The notes under the pieces: model-generated
What the model was told of the DNA's origin: nothing
What the model saw: the letters and a program-made list of their open reading frames with translations, nothing else
Database searches by the model: none
Made by a program: the position numbers and the translations under genes
Source of the DNA: Morella rubra
Lineage: Eukaryota; Streptophyta; Magnoliopsida; Fagales; Myricaceae
Assembly: GCA_003952965.2 (NCBI GenBank)
Contig: CM025854.1
Location: forward strand, 27,849,364-27,913,363
Reading direction: 5' to 3'
Length of the DNA stretch: 64,000 nucleotides
Part shown: positions 22,961-33,685 of the stretch, in pieces
Layout of the letters: the number at the start of each line of letters is the position of its first letter
Position numbering within the stretch: position 1 is the stretch's first letter

Positions 22961-23810
22961 GGTATGTTTTGTTTCGAAGTGGCGAGTGGTGTGACATACT
23001 GGTCCTTTTGAAGAGGTCATATTTCATCTTAGGTAGACCAAACCCTAATTTCCTGGAGGAGTTTAAAGTGTGCTCAATTGGGCTGCATGTGGGGATATAT
23101 ATAGCAAACCAACGTCCATTTGTCAAGTTTGATAGGGACCTAGGATTCTCTCTCTCTCTCTCTGCTGCTGATTGACAAAATTCATATAGTTAGCATTGGA
23201 GAAATTCAAACCTTCGTGGCTGAAGAATCTTCAATTCATTTTTTTCCTTCAGAAAATGGAGAGATGTTCTGAATGAACGGAAAATACTAAGGATGTTCTC
23301 TCTGTAGTGGAGTTCTGTATCCCATATGATAAACCCTTAGGCAACATACACACAAGTACATGCTCACAACTGTTTGCAGTTGCATATGTATAGCCAACAA
23401 ATACCTTGAAACTCTTGCTCAATGAAAAGAAAAAGTACCTTCGAACTCATGTCTCCATTTGTGTTCTGTATATTTCAAAATTTTTTTTTTTATTTTTTAG
23501 CTTGTTAGCGCACATGCTGCAATTAAAGGTGTTTCTTCTTGATACTTCTCTTTGTTGGTGCCGAAACAGGAATTTATTTTATTTTATAATTTTACTAGAA
23601 ACCAGCTGCCTGCTTGCTTTGCTTCTAGGACTTTTTTTTTTCCACGGCTTTGCTTCTAGGACTTGTTACGTGCATGCATGGTAATCCGGAATTTGTTTGC
23701 TTCTCTTTAGTTTACGATGATTTGACTGCTTGAGAAATACAGGTACATGCACTTCCCGCTGAATATCACAAAATAAGGTTAAATTTAAAATAGCTGATCC
23801 AGTCTGCTAG
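22961..23810. other. Spacer, nothing recognised
   Basis: No gene or clear element is visible. A short TC repeat lies near 23144-23162. Two CTTTGCTTCTAGGACTT copies at about 23616-23632 and 23647-23663 suggest a local duplication. Confidence 0.4.
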
Positions 23811-23811
23811 G

Positions 23812-23960
23812 GGTGTTCAAAGCCACCTGAAAAATCCGGTGGCACTGGCACCGGATTCCCGGTGCCCGGGCTAACTGGTGCCGGTACCGGTAAGTTAAAT
23901 TTTGGAAAACTTAGTGGGTTTACCGGTTCTCGGGTACCGATAATCCGGGTTTTAATATTT
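23812..23960. mobile_element. Terminus of a hAT-like non-autonomous element
   Basis: The segment begins TAGGGGTGTTCAAAG and continues with reiterated CCGGTGCCGG and ACCGGT words. This is the same layout (AGGGGTG end, then GC-rich iterated CCGG words) as the ends of the 17417-18944 element. I did not find the opposite end, so the element length is unknown. Confidence 0.45.
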
Positions 23961-24044
23961 TTTTTTTTAACTACGTAATACCCCTCTTCGACTCTTCAGT
24001 TCACAGTTCCCCCCAACGTCGACGGCCTCTCTCTCCCTTCCCTC

Positions 24045-24165
24045 CCTCTCCAAACGGCAAACTCCCTGCCAACACCACGCCGGCCATGAAGCACAATCCG
24101 GGTATCTCCTTGGAATGGAGCGCTGAGGAGCAGGCCATACTTGAGGAAGGGCATACGGGTACATA
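24045..24165 (+). pseudogene. Captured first-exon fragment of a Myb/SANT-like gene
   Basis: A short open stretch reads PNGKLPANTTPAMKHNPG followed by ISLEWSAEEQAILEEG. The EWSAEEQ motif is typical of the start of a SANT/Myb-like domain in a plant nuclear protein family. The domain is cut after about ten residues, and the following sequence looks like intron rather than the rest of the domain. A CT-rich 5' leader precedes it (about 24000-24050) and a transposon terminus lies 230 bp upstream. I infer a gene fragment carried by a transposon, but a genuine 5' exon of a broken gene is possible. Confidence 0.4.
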
Positions 24166-25150
24166 TTGGGTTTTGAGAATTTTAAATGGTCTTTGGAAAA
24201 AGAGCGGTGATTTGTCTTCTTCTTCGTTCATGTGAGATTCTAGCAGGTTTGCTTAAGTTTGGTTGCAAGAATTTTGATTGGATTTCGAGTTGTGACTCAT
24301 ATTTTTGTTTTTGTCTGGTTATTGAGGTTCTTGTATGTAAAAGCTTGATTACTTTACAAGAAGTATGATGGATAATGGGTTCTTTCTGAGGCCGACAACT
24401 TTGATTTTCTAGGGTTTTTATTAACCATGGGAATTTTTGGTTTGTTTAGTGAAAAGTTGGTTTGAGATTTTCATTAAATGTGAATGCTTTGGTTGAACTT
24501 TCCAGCTTCCCTCGTGACGGAATTTCTTTTAGCTTTATATAACTTCGTGGAGTTACTGTTCAAATTTGCCAAGCCCCTTGAGGTGTTCATCTTTGCCCTC
24601 TCTCGGCGGCAGCTAGCCGTTGCGTGATGATCCACGTGCGTCCACGCGCACACGTGGATCTCACATGCAAGCCCTTTTCCTGTTCATTTGGGGTTGCTCA
24701 AGGTAGTCTTCTCCGGCCATGCTTTCTGCCTGGCCACCATTCGGTCCAAGGAGTTCCGGCTGTGTGTTTTGTTATCATTTTTTTTTTGTCTAAGCATTTC
24801 ATTTCAGTGGGTTTTTGTTGGGAGGTTCTTGCTGTGACCGAGCACAATTTGGTCGTTTTCAGTGCCCCTAAAGCTTCATCAATGTGGCTAGCCAATAGTG
24901 CTCTTTCTGTGGTGCTGTTGATGACGAGCCTTCGGGGTAGTGGGAGCGAGGTGTTCGACCACCCACTTCCTCTGGCGACCATCTCTTGTGGCGGAGTTAT
25001 CTTTAGGTCTTTGGATCCGTTTTAAAATTATGGGCTTTCTTACCCATCTGTTTGAGGCCTGTATGACCATCTGGATTCAGGCCTTTATGGCCAGTAGTTG
25101 TACAGCCCTTTGGGTTCTAAGAATTGTTATATTGGGCTCGAGAGCTCCAG
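24166..25150. other. Spacer with palindrome, no gene accepted
   Basis: The first part resembles plant intron sequence. At 24629-24660 a 10-bp perfect inverted repeat (GATCCACGTG and CACGTGGATC, 12-base loop) contains two G-box cores. A 133-codon open frame at 24624-25025 shows no recognisable domain and I did not accept it. Repeated GGCCTGTATG and GGCCTTTATGGCC words near 25050-25090 recall LINE 3' ends. Confidence 0.4.
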
Positions 25151-25156
25151 GTCCCA

Positions 25157-26182
25157 CAGGCGGAGGCAAGGGGGGACGAACAGGGGCCATCGCCCCTATT
25201 GGCTCCCCCAATTTTTTTTTTAACACCTAATTATTTTAATTTTAATTTTAATTTTTCCCTACAGTAGTGCATGCCCTAAGTAGCAACCTTTGCACAGTGT
25301 CGTTTCATGCTTTTTTTTTTTTCTTTCCCCTCATCCCTCTCCTCTCGCACAATCCCCCCCCCTTTCCGCCTCTTTCTCTCAGCTCCTCCCTTTCCTCTCA
25401 ACTCCTCCATGCCGGACTGTCGATTATCCCCTCTCCTCTCACTCCTTCTTTCTCTTAGATCACTCCTTCACCTCTCAGCTCCTCAACACTAGTCTCAGCT
25501 CCAGTTCCGCCTTAACTTGCTGGGTTGACCGGCTCTCCAAAATCCCCAACTTCCCACTGTCCATTCCAAGTGAGTCTGTCTCTCTCTCTCTCTCTCTGTC
25601 ATTTTCTCGCACTTTCCACCTGAAAGTGAACAATTTCGCTTTTTTTGTAGCTGTTGATTCAATAGTATCTCTCGCACCATTTCTTGGCGTTGGGTTTGGT
25701 AATGACTGAGTGAAAGTTTGGTGAAGAAAATAAGCTGAATTGTTGATTTTGGAGATCTTTTTTTTTTTTATAAATGCTGATTAAGATTAGCTTTGATGCA
25801 GGTATTCATTCCCGCATTTATTTGGTAACCAGCTTTCCCTCTTTCTCAAGCTCAAGTTAGTTAAGGCCAAAATCGTTGAGGGTAGGGTCGTTTCCCCCGT
25901 CAAATTGACAATTATTTTGATTTTCAGTGACACATGAGAAATCAAAGCTTGTAATTTGAATGAGCTTGGGGAGCTGAAAGTTGAAACAGAGTACCTGAAA
26001 TTATTTTTTGCCAATATGCCAGTTTTGCTCTCCGAAATTTCAGAATTGAAAGTCTGAAAACACAGTACATTTTCTTGCGCTACGTGAAACACAGTACATT
26101 TTTTTACGTAGTAAATTTTTTTTTTGCCAATTTTTCCTTAAGAGTTTGCCTCCCCTTTGATTCCTTTCCTGGCTCCGCCATC
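25157..26182. mobile_element. Possible ~1 kb non-autonomous hAT-type element
   Basis: The left end (AGGCGGAGGCAAGGGGGGA at about 25158) and the right end, read inward (GGCGGAGCCAGGAAAGG from about 26182), are imperfect inverted repeats, about 13 of 17 matching. GGCGGAGC-type ends are typical of some plant hAT families. The flanks share a short TCCCA word. The interior has pyrimidine-rich text and no transposase domain. Confidence 0.35.
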
Positions 26183-26297
26183 CCAACCCCAAGAAATGGA
26201 TGTCCATACATGAAACGTCACAGCTTTACTATGAAAAAAACCGATACGACAATTAAGAAAATGTGGCTCCAAATTAAAAATACCAAATGTTAATAGT

Positions 26298-27020
26298 TGG
26301 TCAAAATACTTATTTTTTAAATCTCAAAAATAAGGAATATGGTTTCTTGAAACTAAAAGCAAGTGATTTGTAACGAAATCACAAAATGAAGGCGTGTATA
26401 CTTGGTCCTTTTTTTAAGTTGACTGGAATAAAACTTAGCAGTTAAAACAGCAGGCCCAATATATAAAACAATTCAAAAGTTTTTTTACCCCACAATGATT
26501 TAAGTTGCAAAAGCTAGGAATGGTCAACAACCGCTAGAACACAACCAAAAGGAGGACCGCGAAGAAACATGTGGACTTCACACTATTCAACATGAAGTTT
26601 CTACATAACCAAAATACGTCTAAAGCTTCTCCTTCGTGGATACAATGTTCAGTTGCGGCGTGTATCTGCCACCTCCATAAGCATCTAAGGCTGCACCCAG
26701 AGGGAAAACATCGTCAGTTTCCTTCATGTAAGCCCCGAATATCAACGAGTGAATTGGAAACTTTCTTCATTAGGGAGAAAGCCGCAAGTTTTTGTTTTGA
26801 AATCTTTTTAACATCCATTTTGATTGAATGACGCACGTACAGCATATTGTGGACTACACCAGTACAGATGGTTTGGAAATGCAAGCAAACATAATTTTAA
26901 TGGAAGAGGAAGCCAATCTCACCTTGTCTATCCCTAAGCCAACCGTACGACCCTTGTTTACTCCGCTCTAGCATCTCGCGAATTAGTCTTCATTTTTTAC
27001 AAAAATCGATTCCTGCCATT
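26298..27020. other. 3' flank of helicase A2
   Basis: Homologous to 1-1100 downstream of A1, with deletions of about 400 bp after the first 40 bases. The left edge at about 26298 marks the start of the second A-B-C array unit within this window. No gene is seen. Confidence 0.6.
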
Positions 27021-29675
27021 CATTCGTTCAAAGTCAGTCTTTTGATTGTTCCATACCAAATCCACCGTCTTCCATTTTTATTTTCTCATGCCGTATGTCT
27101 CTCTTCTTGAGTCTATTCATAGATATATATAAAAGAAAGGAAATTCAAGCCTCAATAATTCTCAACTTCCTTAGATTCTCCTCTCGTTAAAGCGGTTTTG
27201 CAGTCGAAAAATGAGCTCAAGACAGCAGGTAGCTGCGTTTCACTCACCTGTAAGTTGTAATTGATGATTCCGGCTCATCGCTTTAACTGAGTGCGGGTAA
27301 TGGTTTTGAGAGGTCAGGTTCAGCACAACTACTTGAGTCCACCGGCCATCTCATTGGAACAATCGAAGTCCTGAAACTCAAATTGATCAGAGGTGCCAAT
27401 CAGATTCAGCACGACTAGCTACTTTAGTCCCAGTTTCATGCTTAATGAACGAATTATATTAGTGCATAAAGGGTGGTTTCATTAGTGTACTTTATGTCGA
27501 AAGCAAATTCAGATGAACTCCTACCCCTCAACACATTTGTGTTTGCAGCGTTGCATCTTATCTTCAGAGAAACTCTGGAATTCTGCGTCTAAATGATCTG
27601 CTACTTTTGGTATGTCATATGGCCGCACAGCATCACAAACCTTCATAAGTCATAACCTGAAGGTAGTGTGACTCCTCCTTGATAACATCCACATTCCACA
27701 CCAGATACAGCTGCCCATTGACCTTGTACATCTCCAAAAGTTGAGAAGAAGTCCCGTCCAGGACAATGGGGTTTCTCATCTTGGGAGGCTGACGCCAACC
27801 ACTGGAAAGCTTTGCCAAAAGAGACAGTACTTCCTTACAAATCTCTGCATTTCTGATTATCCCTATAGAATTTTGGAATTCATTGCTGAAGAAAACCTGT
27901 ATGTAATGAAGATGATATATAAATTATGTTTCAGGAGCTAGTAACGTAATTTCATTGCCTAAATTCAGATATGTTCAAGACTGTTTGGAATCGAAATTTC
28001 CTTCTCTGACATCAAATACTGCTTTTGTAAGGCCAAGAGGCATAGAACAACTAAGACATTGCATTTACCTTCCATCTAGCCTCTCTGAACAGAAAAGAGT
28101 CGTCACAGAGTAAAGTATCAAGCTGCTTAAGCTCCACCAATGCAGCTGCAATAGCCAGAGCCAAGTTCTTGTTCTAATGTGCACTATAGAAACACTCCCG
28201 TTGTTTTGCATTAAGGACTACTTTCTTCCAAACAGAGTCACTGTTGAGTAAAGTCACACCACTGCCCAATATCCAGAGGCAATACCTACAAAATGAAATC
28301 ATGACTTTAATTAGCCAAAAATACAAAACTTCCCGTCGGACTAAAAAGAATTCGCAAAAGCACCAAAAACTGAGAGGCTTGTGAGCTGCTGAAGAGTTCG
28401 CTATATATAAGTAATACCTTGCACGAGTGAGTGCAACATTTGCTCTTTGCCGGTTGGAAAGGAAACCTACTGATCCATTCCCATTAGATCTCACCGAAGA
28501 GATAATTATCACATCTTCCTCTGCTACTTGGAAACCATCAACAGTTCGAACACTCACGCAGAAGCCACCATCAGAATATGCACTGTATTTTTTAACTTTC
28601 TCCCCAATTGCAGAAACTTGACCTTTATATGGCGATATGACTCCTATACTGACCTTCTTCTTTGTATCGAGGAATTCTGTGACAAAGACAGAAAAAGCTA
28701 AATGTATTATATGACTGACTTGAAAAGTTTTCTTTCAAGAACTTTTTTATGGGCAAGATAATTGGGCAATGAGCAATAAATCATACGCTTAAAAAGATTT
28801 GCTACGATTTCAGATACCACAGCAGCCTCAACCATATTCTTCAGACTGTGCCCAACACCAGATTCCTCCTTTCCATGAGCTATATTTATGAAGGAGTAGG
28901 AGCCGTATATGTTTCCCTGAAGGCAACGTTGCTCATAGCACTCCCTGTTCGGAAATAAGCTGACGGATGGATGCATCCTGTATTGGACGTCAAGAAGGTG
29001 CTTCGGGTGCCCCAATGTGACAAGTCTTTCGATCAAACTTCTTCCGAAATCAGCCTTTTCAGATATCTGAAGAGTGCACATTGAAATATGGTGAGCTCAG
29101 TGGGATGATTTTCTGACTTTGCAAAAAAGAAAGGATAGAACTCAAACCTTGCTTTTAACCAGAGCAGGGAGCTGTCTCTCATCCCCTATGAGAATTGCAT
29201 GACGGAGACCGGATAGTTGTAGAGGAATGGCGGATCCACATCCCTTAAGTTGAGCAGCTTCATCGATCACTACCAATTCAAATGGTTTCAGACCATTTGA
29301 GTGTAACCCAGCAGAGCTTGATGCAGTACAGAACACTAAGAATGCATTTGACAAGCAAAAGTTCTGTATTGAATAAGGGTCTGTTAAAGTTGGAACGGAA
29401 AAATCCTCAGAAAGAACTTTCAGTAATTGGAAGCACTTTTTTATCGTGGGACTCAAGTTTGTAAAATGAGCTCCACCGATTCCAATATCGCGCAACAAAG
29501 TTCCAAGAGATTTGAGAGAATCCAGAGCTCTAATCATTTTCGTCACTACCTCCAACGGTATCAGAGACGTTGGCAAGTGCGTATACAAACTAATCATACA
29601 AAACCTCAGTGGCCCTCGAATTGATCTAAATTTATCCTTAAAAAATTCCTCAAATGTCGGAGGATCATCGTCATC
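27021..29675 (-). pseudogene. SEN1/UPF1-like SF1 helicase, copy A2 (5' truncated)
   Basis: Recognisable exons: 29148-29675 (3' part of exon 3, with DEAAQLKGC and GDERQLP), 28787-29066, 28418-28676, 28069-28285, 27525-27896, then tail exons to about 27021. The 5' half, including Walker A, is gone: helicase homology stops at about 29675 against a copia element. Further lesions are a 45-bp in-frame loss in exon 4, a GAG-to-TAG nonsense codon in exon 6 near 28176, and a 7-bp insertion near 27650 in exon 7. The last-exon acceptor used by the B copies is mutated (AACAA for AACAG). Like A1 it reads QVAEED instead of QGAEED. It cannot make a helicase. Confidence 0.85.
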
Positions 29676-32600
29676 GTCATGCGCTTGAAGTCTCCTTTTC
29701 GCACCGATCGAAGACTCGAGAACTGCGACTCAAGGATGAACTCCAGCTGATGCACCGTGGCTCTCAGTCCATTGCTGAGTTTTCTCGCACCTTCAAAGGT
29801 CTTTGCGATCAACTGGCTGCTATTGGACGTCCCATTGACGACACGGATAAAGTCCATTGGTACCTATGCGCATTGGGACCCGACTACAAGATCTTTTCTA
29901 CCACCATGATGTCACAGCTTCATCTACCATCCTTTGCAGAGATTGTTCCGAAAGCTTTGAGCCATGAAATCTTTGAACGGTCAGTTTCCCATTAATCTTC
30001 CAACTCTGCTTATTTTGTGCAGCAGACTTCCAAAGTGGCTGGTCATAAGAAAGTGAAGCATCGATCTTCAGCTTCTCCTCCACCGTTTGCCAACTCGAGG
30101 TCATCATCCAACTCCTCCGTCAACTGTCAGTTGTACGACAAAGAGGGCCACTTGGCCAAACGTTGCTGGAATTTCCTGAAACTCAAGAAGAAGCAATCGG
30201 CTAACCTTGCTGAGGCTTTTTCTGCCTGCTCAATTCAGGATTTTAATGACTCTGAATGGTTCCCTGACTCTGGTGCAACGTCCCACATGACTAGCGACAC
30301 CGAAGGTGTGAATCAACCGGCTGTCTATTCTGGTAATGAACGTGTCATGGTTGGCAATGGTCAGTCCTTAGCAATCTCTCACACTAGTTACATTTCATCT
30401 ATTGTTCCGTCTAGTCCTCTTCTTTTATCTAATGTCTTAGTTGTTCCTGGAATTAAGAAAAATCTTATTTCTATTAGTCAACTTACTCAAGACAATAATT
30501 GTTGTGTTACCTTTTCTTCCTCTGGTTTTGCCATACAGGATCGGGTCACAAGAGTGGTACTGGAGTCGGAAGATGTGAAAATGGTCTCTACGTGTTGGAT
30601 CGTCGTCATCATGCCTTCGTGTCCACTACTTCTTCACCGCGAGCATCTGTTCGTTTATGGCATGCTCGCCTTGGTCATCCACATTATCGTACTGTTGCTT
30701 CTCTTTCTAAATTAGGATCTATTTCTTGTAGTAATAAATTGGTGAACAATGATTCTGAAATTTGTGTTGGTTGTAGACTCGGCAAAAGCCACCGTTTACC
30801 TTTTTCTCTAAATAACGAACGTTGTGCTATGCCTTTTGATTGTTTACAGTGTGACCTATTGGGTCCGTCACCAGTTTCTTCTTTTACTGGATATAGATAC
30901 TATGCGGTTTTTATTGATGATTGTACTAGATTTAGTTGGATATTCCCTTTAAAACACAAATCCGATTTCTTTGATACTTTCATCCATTTACAACATTTTA
31001 TTGAGACAGTTTTCCGCAAAAATCAAATCATTTCAATGTGATGGTGGAATTGAGTTTACTAATAATAAGTTTCGCTCTCAACTGCATTCGTGTGGCATTG
31101 ACCTTTGTCTGGCATGTCCTTACACTCCTAGTTAAAATGGAATTGCCGAACGTAAGCATCGCCATGTCACAGAAACAGGTCTTACTCTTATGTTTCATGC
31201 TCGTGTGTCGCTCTTCTTATGGGTTGAGGCCTTCTCTACTGCCATCTTTCTCATTAACCAACTCCCGTCACCGTCTCTTGCTGGCAAAACACCTTATGAG
31301 CTCCTGTTTGGTAATCAACCCGATTATTCTATGCTTCGTACTTTTGGGTGTCTTTGCTTCCCTTATTTGAGAGTTTACTCACCTAATAAATTGTCTCCAA
31401 AATATGCTCCTTGTGTCTTTTTAGGTTACAGTACCCTTCATAAGGGATTTCGGTGCTTAGATCGTAAGACACATCGTGTCTATGTTTCTCGACATGTGCA
31501 GTTTTATGAACATACCTTTCTCTATAATGGTGATTCTATGCAAAATCTGCCATCTAACATTGACTATATTCATTTTTCTGAGTGTCAGGAATGTGTTTCT
31601 AGTTCTTCTAACGTTAGTTCTTCAGATTCTTTGCCTTCACCATCTTTTTCGAATTCACCGTGTTTGCCTTGCAGTGATATTCCACACCTGTCCTCGACTT
31701 CTTCTCCTGGTCCGTAAGTTCCTCTTGATGAGGACTCTGTCACTACAGATTCGACCATTCCTTCACCCGTTTCGTCCTCTCCTCGTGTGACCACTTCCAG
31801 CCATTCGATGATTACTAGAGGGAAAGCTGGTATATTCAAACCACGGTTGTATCATGCTATGAATATTTCATCTTCTTCTCAGTTGTTTCAGGCTCTTCTT
31901 GCTCTCAAAGAGCCACGAGGCTTCAAGTCTACTGCAAAACACCCTGAATGGCTCTCGGCTATGGATGATGAAATTCACGCATTGAAGAAAAATGATACGT
32001 GGGTTCTTGTACCTTGTCCTCAGCATTATAATGTGGTTGGCTGTCGCTGGATTTTCAAAACAAAGCTTCACTCTGATGGGTCTATTGAGCGTCATAAGGC
32101 ACGCCTTGTAACTCAAGGATTTTCTCAAGTTCATGGTCTTGATTTTGGTGACACCTTTAGCCCTGTGGTGCATCCTGCTACAATTAGAATCATTCTATCC
32201 TTGGCTGTTACTTCTGGATGGCGTTTACATCAGCTAGATGTTAAAAATGCCTTTCTTCATGGCTTTCTCAAAGAAGAGGTGTACATGAAACAACCGCCTA
32301 GCTACACTGATCCACAGTTTCCTTAGCATGTTTGTCGCCTAAAATGTGCGCTTGATGGCTTGAAACAAGCTTCTCGAGCTTGGTTTCATCGATTTAGCTC
32401 ATTTTTGCTCAAACTTGGTTTTCACTCTAGTCAGGCTGATTCTTCGTTGTTTGTCTATCATTCCTCGCTTGGTACTATTTACTTACTTCTTTATGTTGAT
32501 GACATGGTCATCACTGGAAGTACTCCTTCTCTGGTTCACACCTTTATTACTCGACTCTCCAACGAATTCTCCATGAAGGATTTGGGTGATCTTCATTATT

Positions 32601-33685
32601 TTCTCGGAGTTGAAGTCCAAGCTAATGAGAAGGGTCTATTTCTCAGTCAAACGAAGTATGCTCTTGATCTCTTGCAACGTGCTTCAATGCTTGATGCCAA
32701 GCCTATTTCTACACCTTTTGTTGTTGGTCAGCATCTATCAGCCGAAGGGACTCTATTCTCCGATCCTACTCTGTTTCGTTCTCTTGCCGGTGCTCTTCAA
32801 TACCTGACTATCACCAGGCCTGATTTGTCCTTCAGTGTCAACTCCATTTGCTAGTTCATGCATGCTCCCACCGAGGATCATTTTCGTGCTCTCAAGCATA
32901 TTTTGTGCTATATTAAAGGCACTGCTCATCATGGTCTTCAACTTCATAAACAGTCCACTCGTGATCTTCTTGGCTACTCTGATGCGAACTGGGCTGGATG
33001 TCCTGATACACATCGATCTACTACCGGCTATGCTATCTTCTTTGGTGCTAATTTAATCTCTTGGTCTTCTAAGAAACAAAGCATTGTCTCTCGTTCAAGT
33101 GCAGAAGCCGAATATCGCTCCTTAGTTGTTGCTACTACTGATATTGCATGGATTATTCAGTTGCTTTGGGACCTTCATGTTACACTCTCAGTGCCACCTA
33201 AAATTCTTTGTGACAATCAAAGTGCAATTTTTATGGCAATCAATCCGGTTACTCGTCCTCGGTCCAAACATATTGCGATCGACTACCATTTTGTTCGTGA
33301 ACTTGTTGACATTGGCACGTGGAAAATTGATTTTGTTCCTTCACATCTGCAGCTCGCTGATTCGCTGACCAAAGGAGTTACCAAGCCGCAGTTTTATCTC
33401 TTTCAAAGCAAGCTCAACGTTCTCCCTTCTACCACACTCACCTTGCAGGGGGTGATAAGGGAGAATCAAATTCTCCATGATACGTGCTGCGTTACCTTTC
33501 TGTTAGCTGCTTTCCTTTTCTGTTAGCATAATATCCGCTTGTATAGCTATAGGGATATGCTCATTCTTTGTATTTGATTCTTTCCTATTATGTAGGAGTT
33601 TACAACTGTAATTATCGTGTATATATTATGAAGAGTTATCTCCTCATATGGTAAGGAGGATTTCAATCATTTACCGTGTTTATCA
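29676..33685 (+). mobile_element. Ty1/copia retrotransposon, 5'-truncated and decayed
   Basis: The element reads gag, protease, integrase, reverse transcriptase, RNase H, 3' LTR, the copia order. Gag begins in mid-domain at ALEVSFSHRS, with no 5' LTR or primer site. The zinc knuckle (about 30124) has Tyr for one Cys. Protease DSGAT lies near 30268, the integrase HHCC-type region near 30650-30810 and the core near 30830-31290. RT VKNAFL is near 32245, YVDD near 32495, and RNase H near 32985. In-frame stops occur in gag (29993), integrase (31133), RT (32324) and near 32852. A one-base insertion near 31020 shifts the frame. Several stops look like CAA/CAG to TAA/TAG changes. It is inactive. Confidence 0.9.
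33453..33685 (+). repeat. 3' LTR of the copia element (233 bp)
   Basis: The LTR starts TGATAA and ends TTATCA, a perfect 6-bp terminal inverted repeat. It is preceded by a purine-rich GCAGGGGG polypurine tract. There is no second LTR in the window, so age from LTR divergence cannot be estimated. Confidence 0.88.

Noticed and set aside
24624-25025. 133-codon plus-strand frame
   Set aside because: No domain, no homologous frame in the window, and it overlaps palindromic and LINE-like text.
29676-33685. Active retrotransposon
   Set aside because: It has no 5' LTR or primer site, and at least four stops plus a frameshift.
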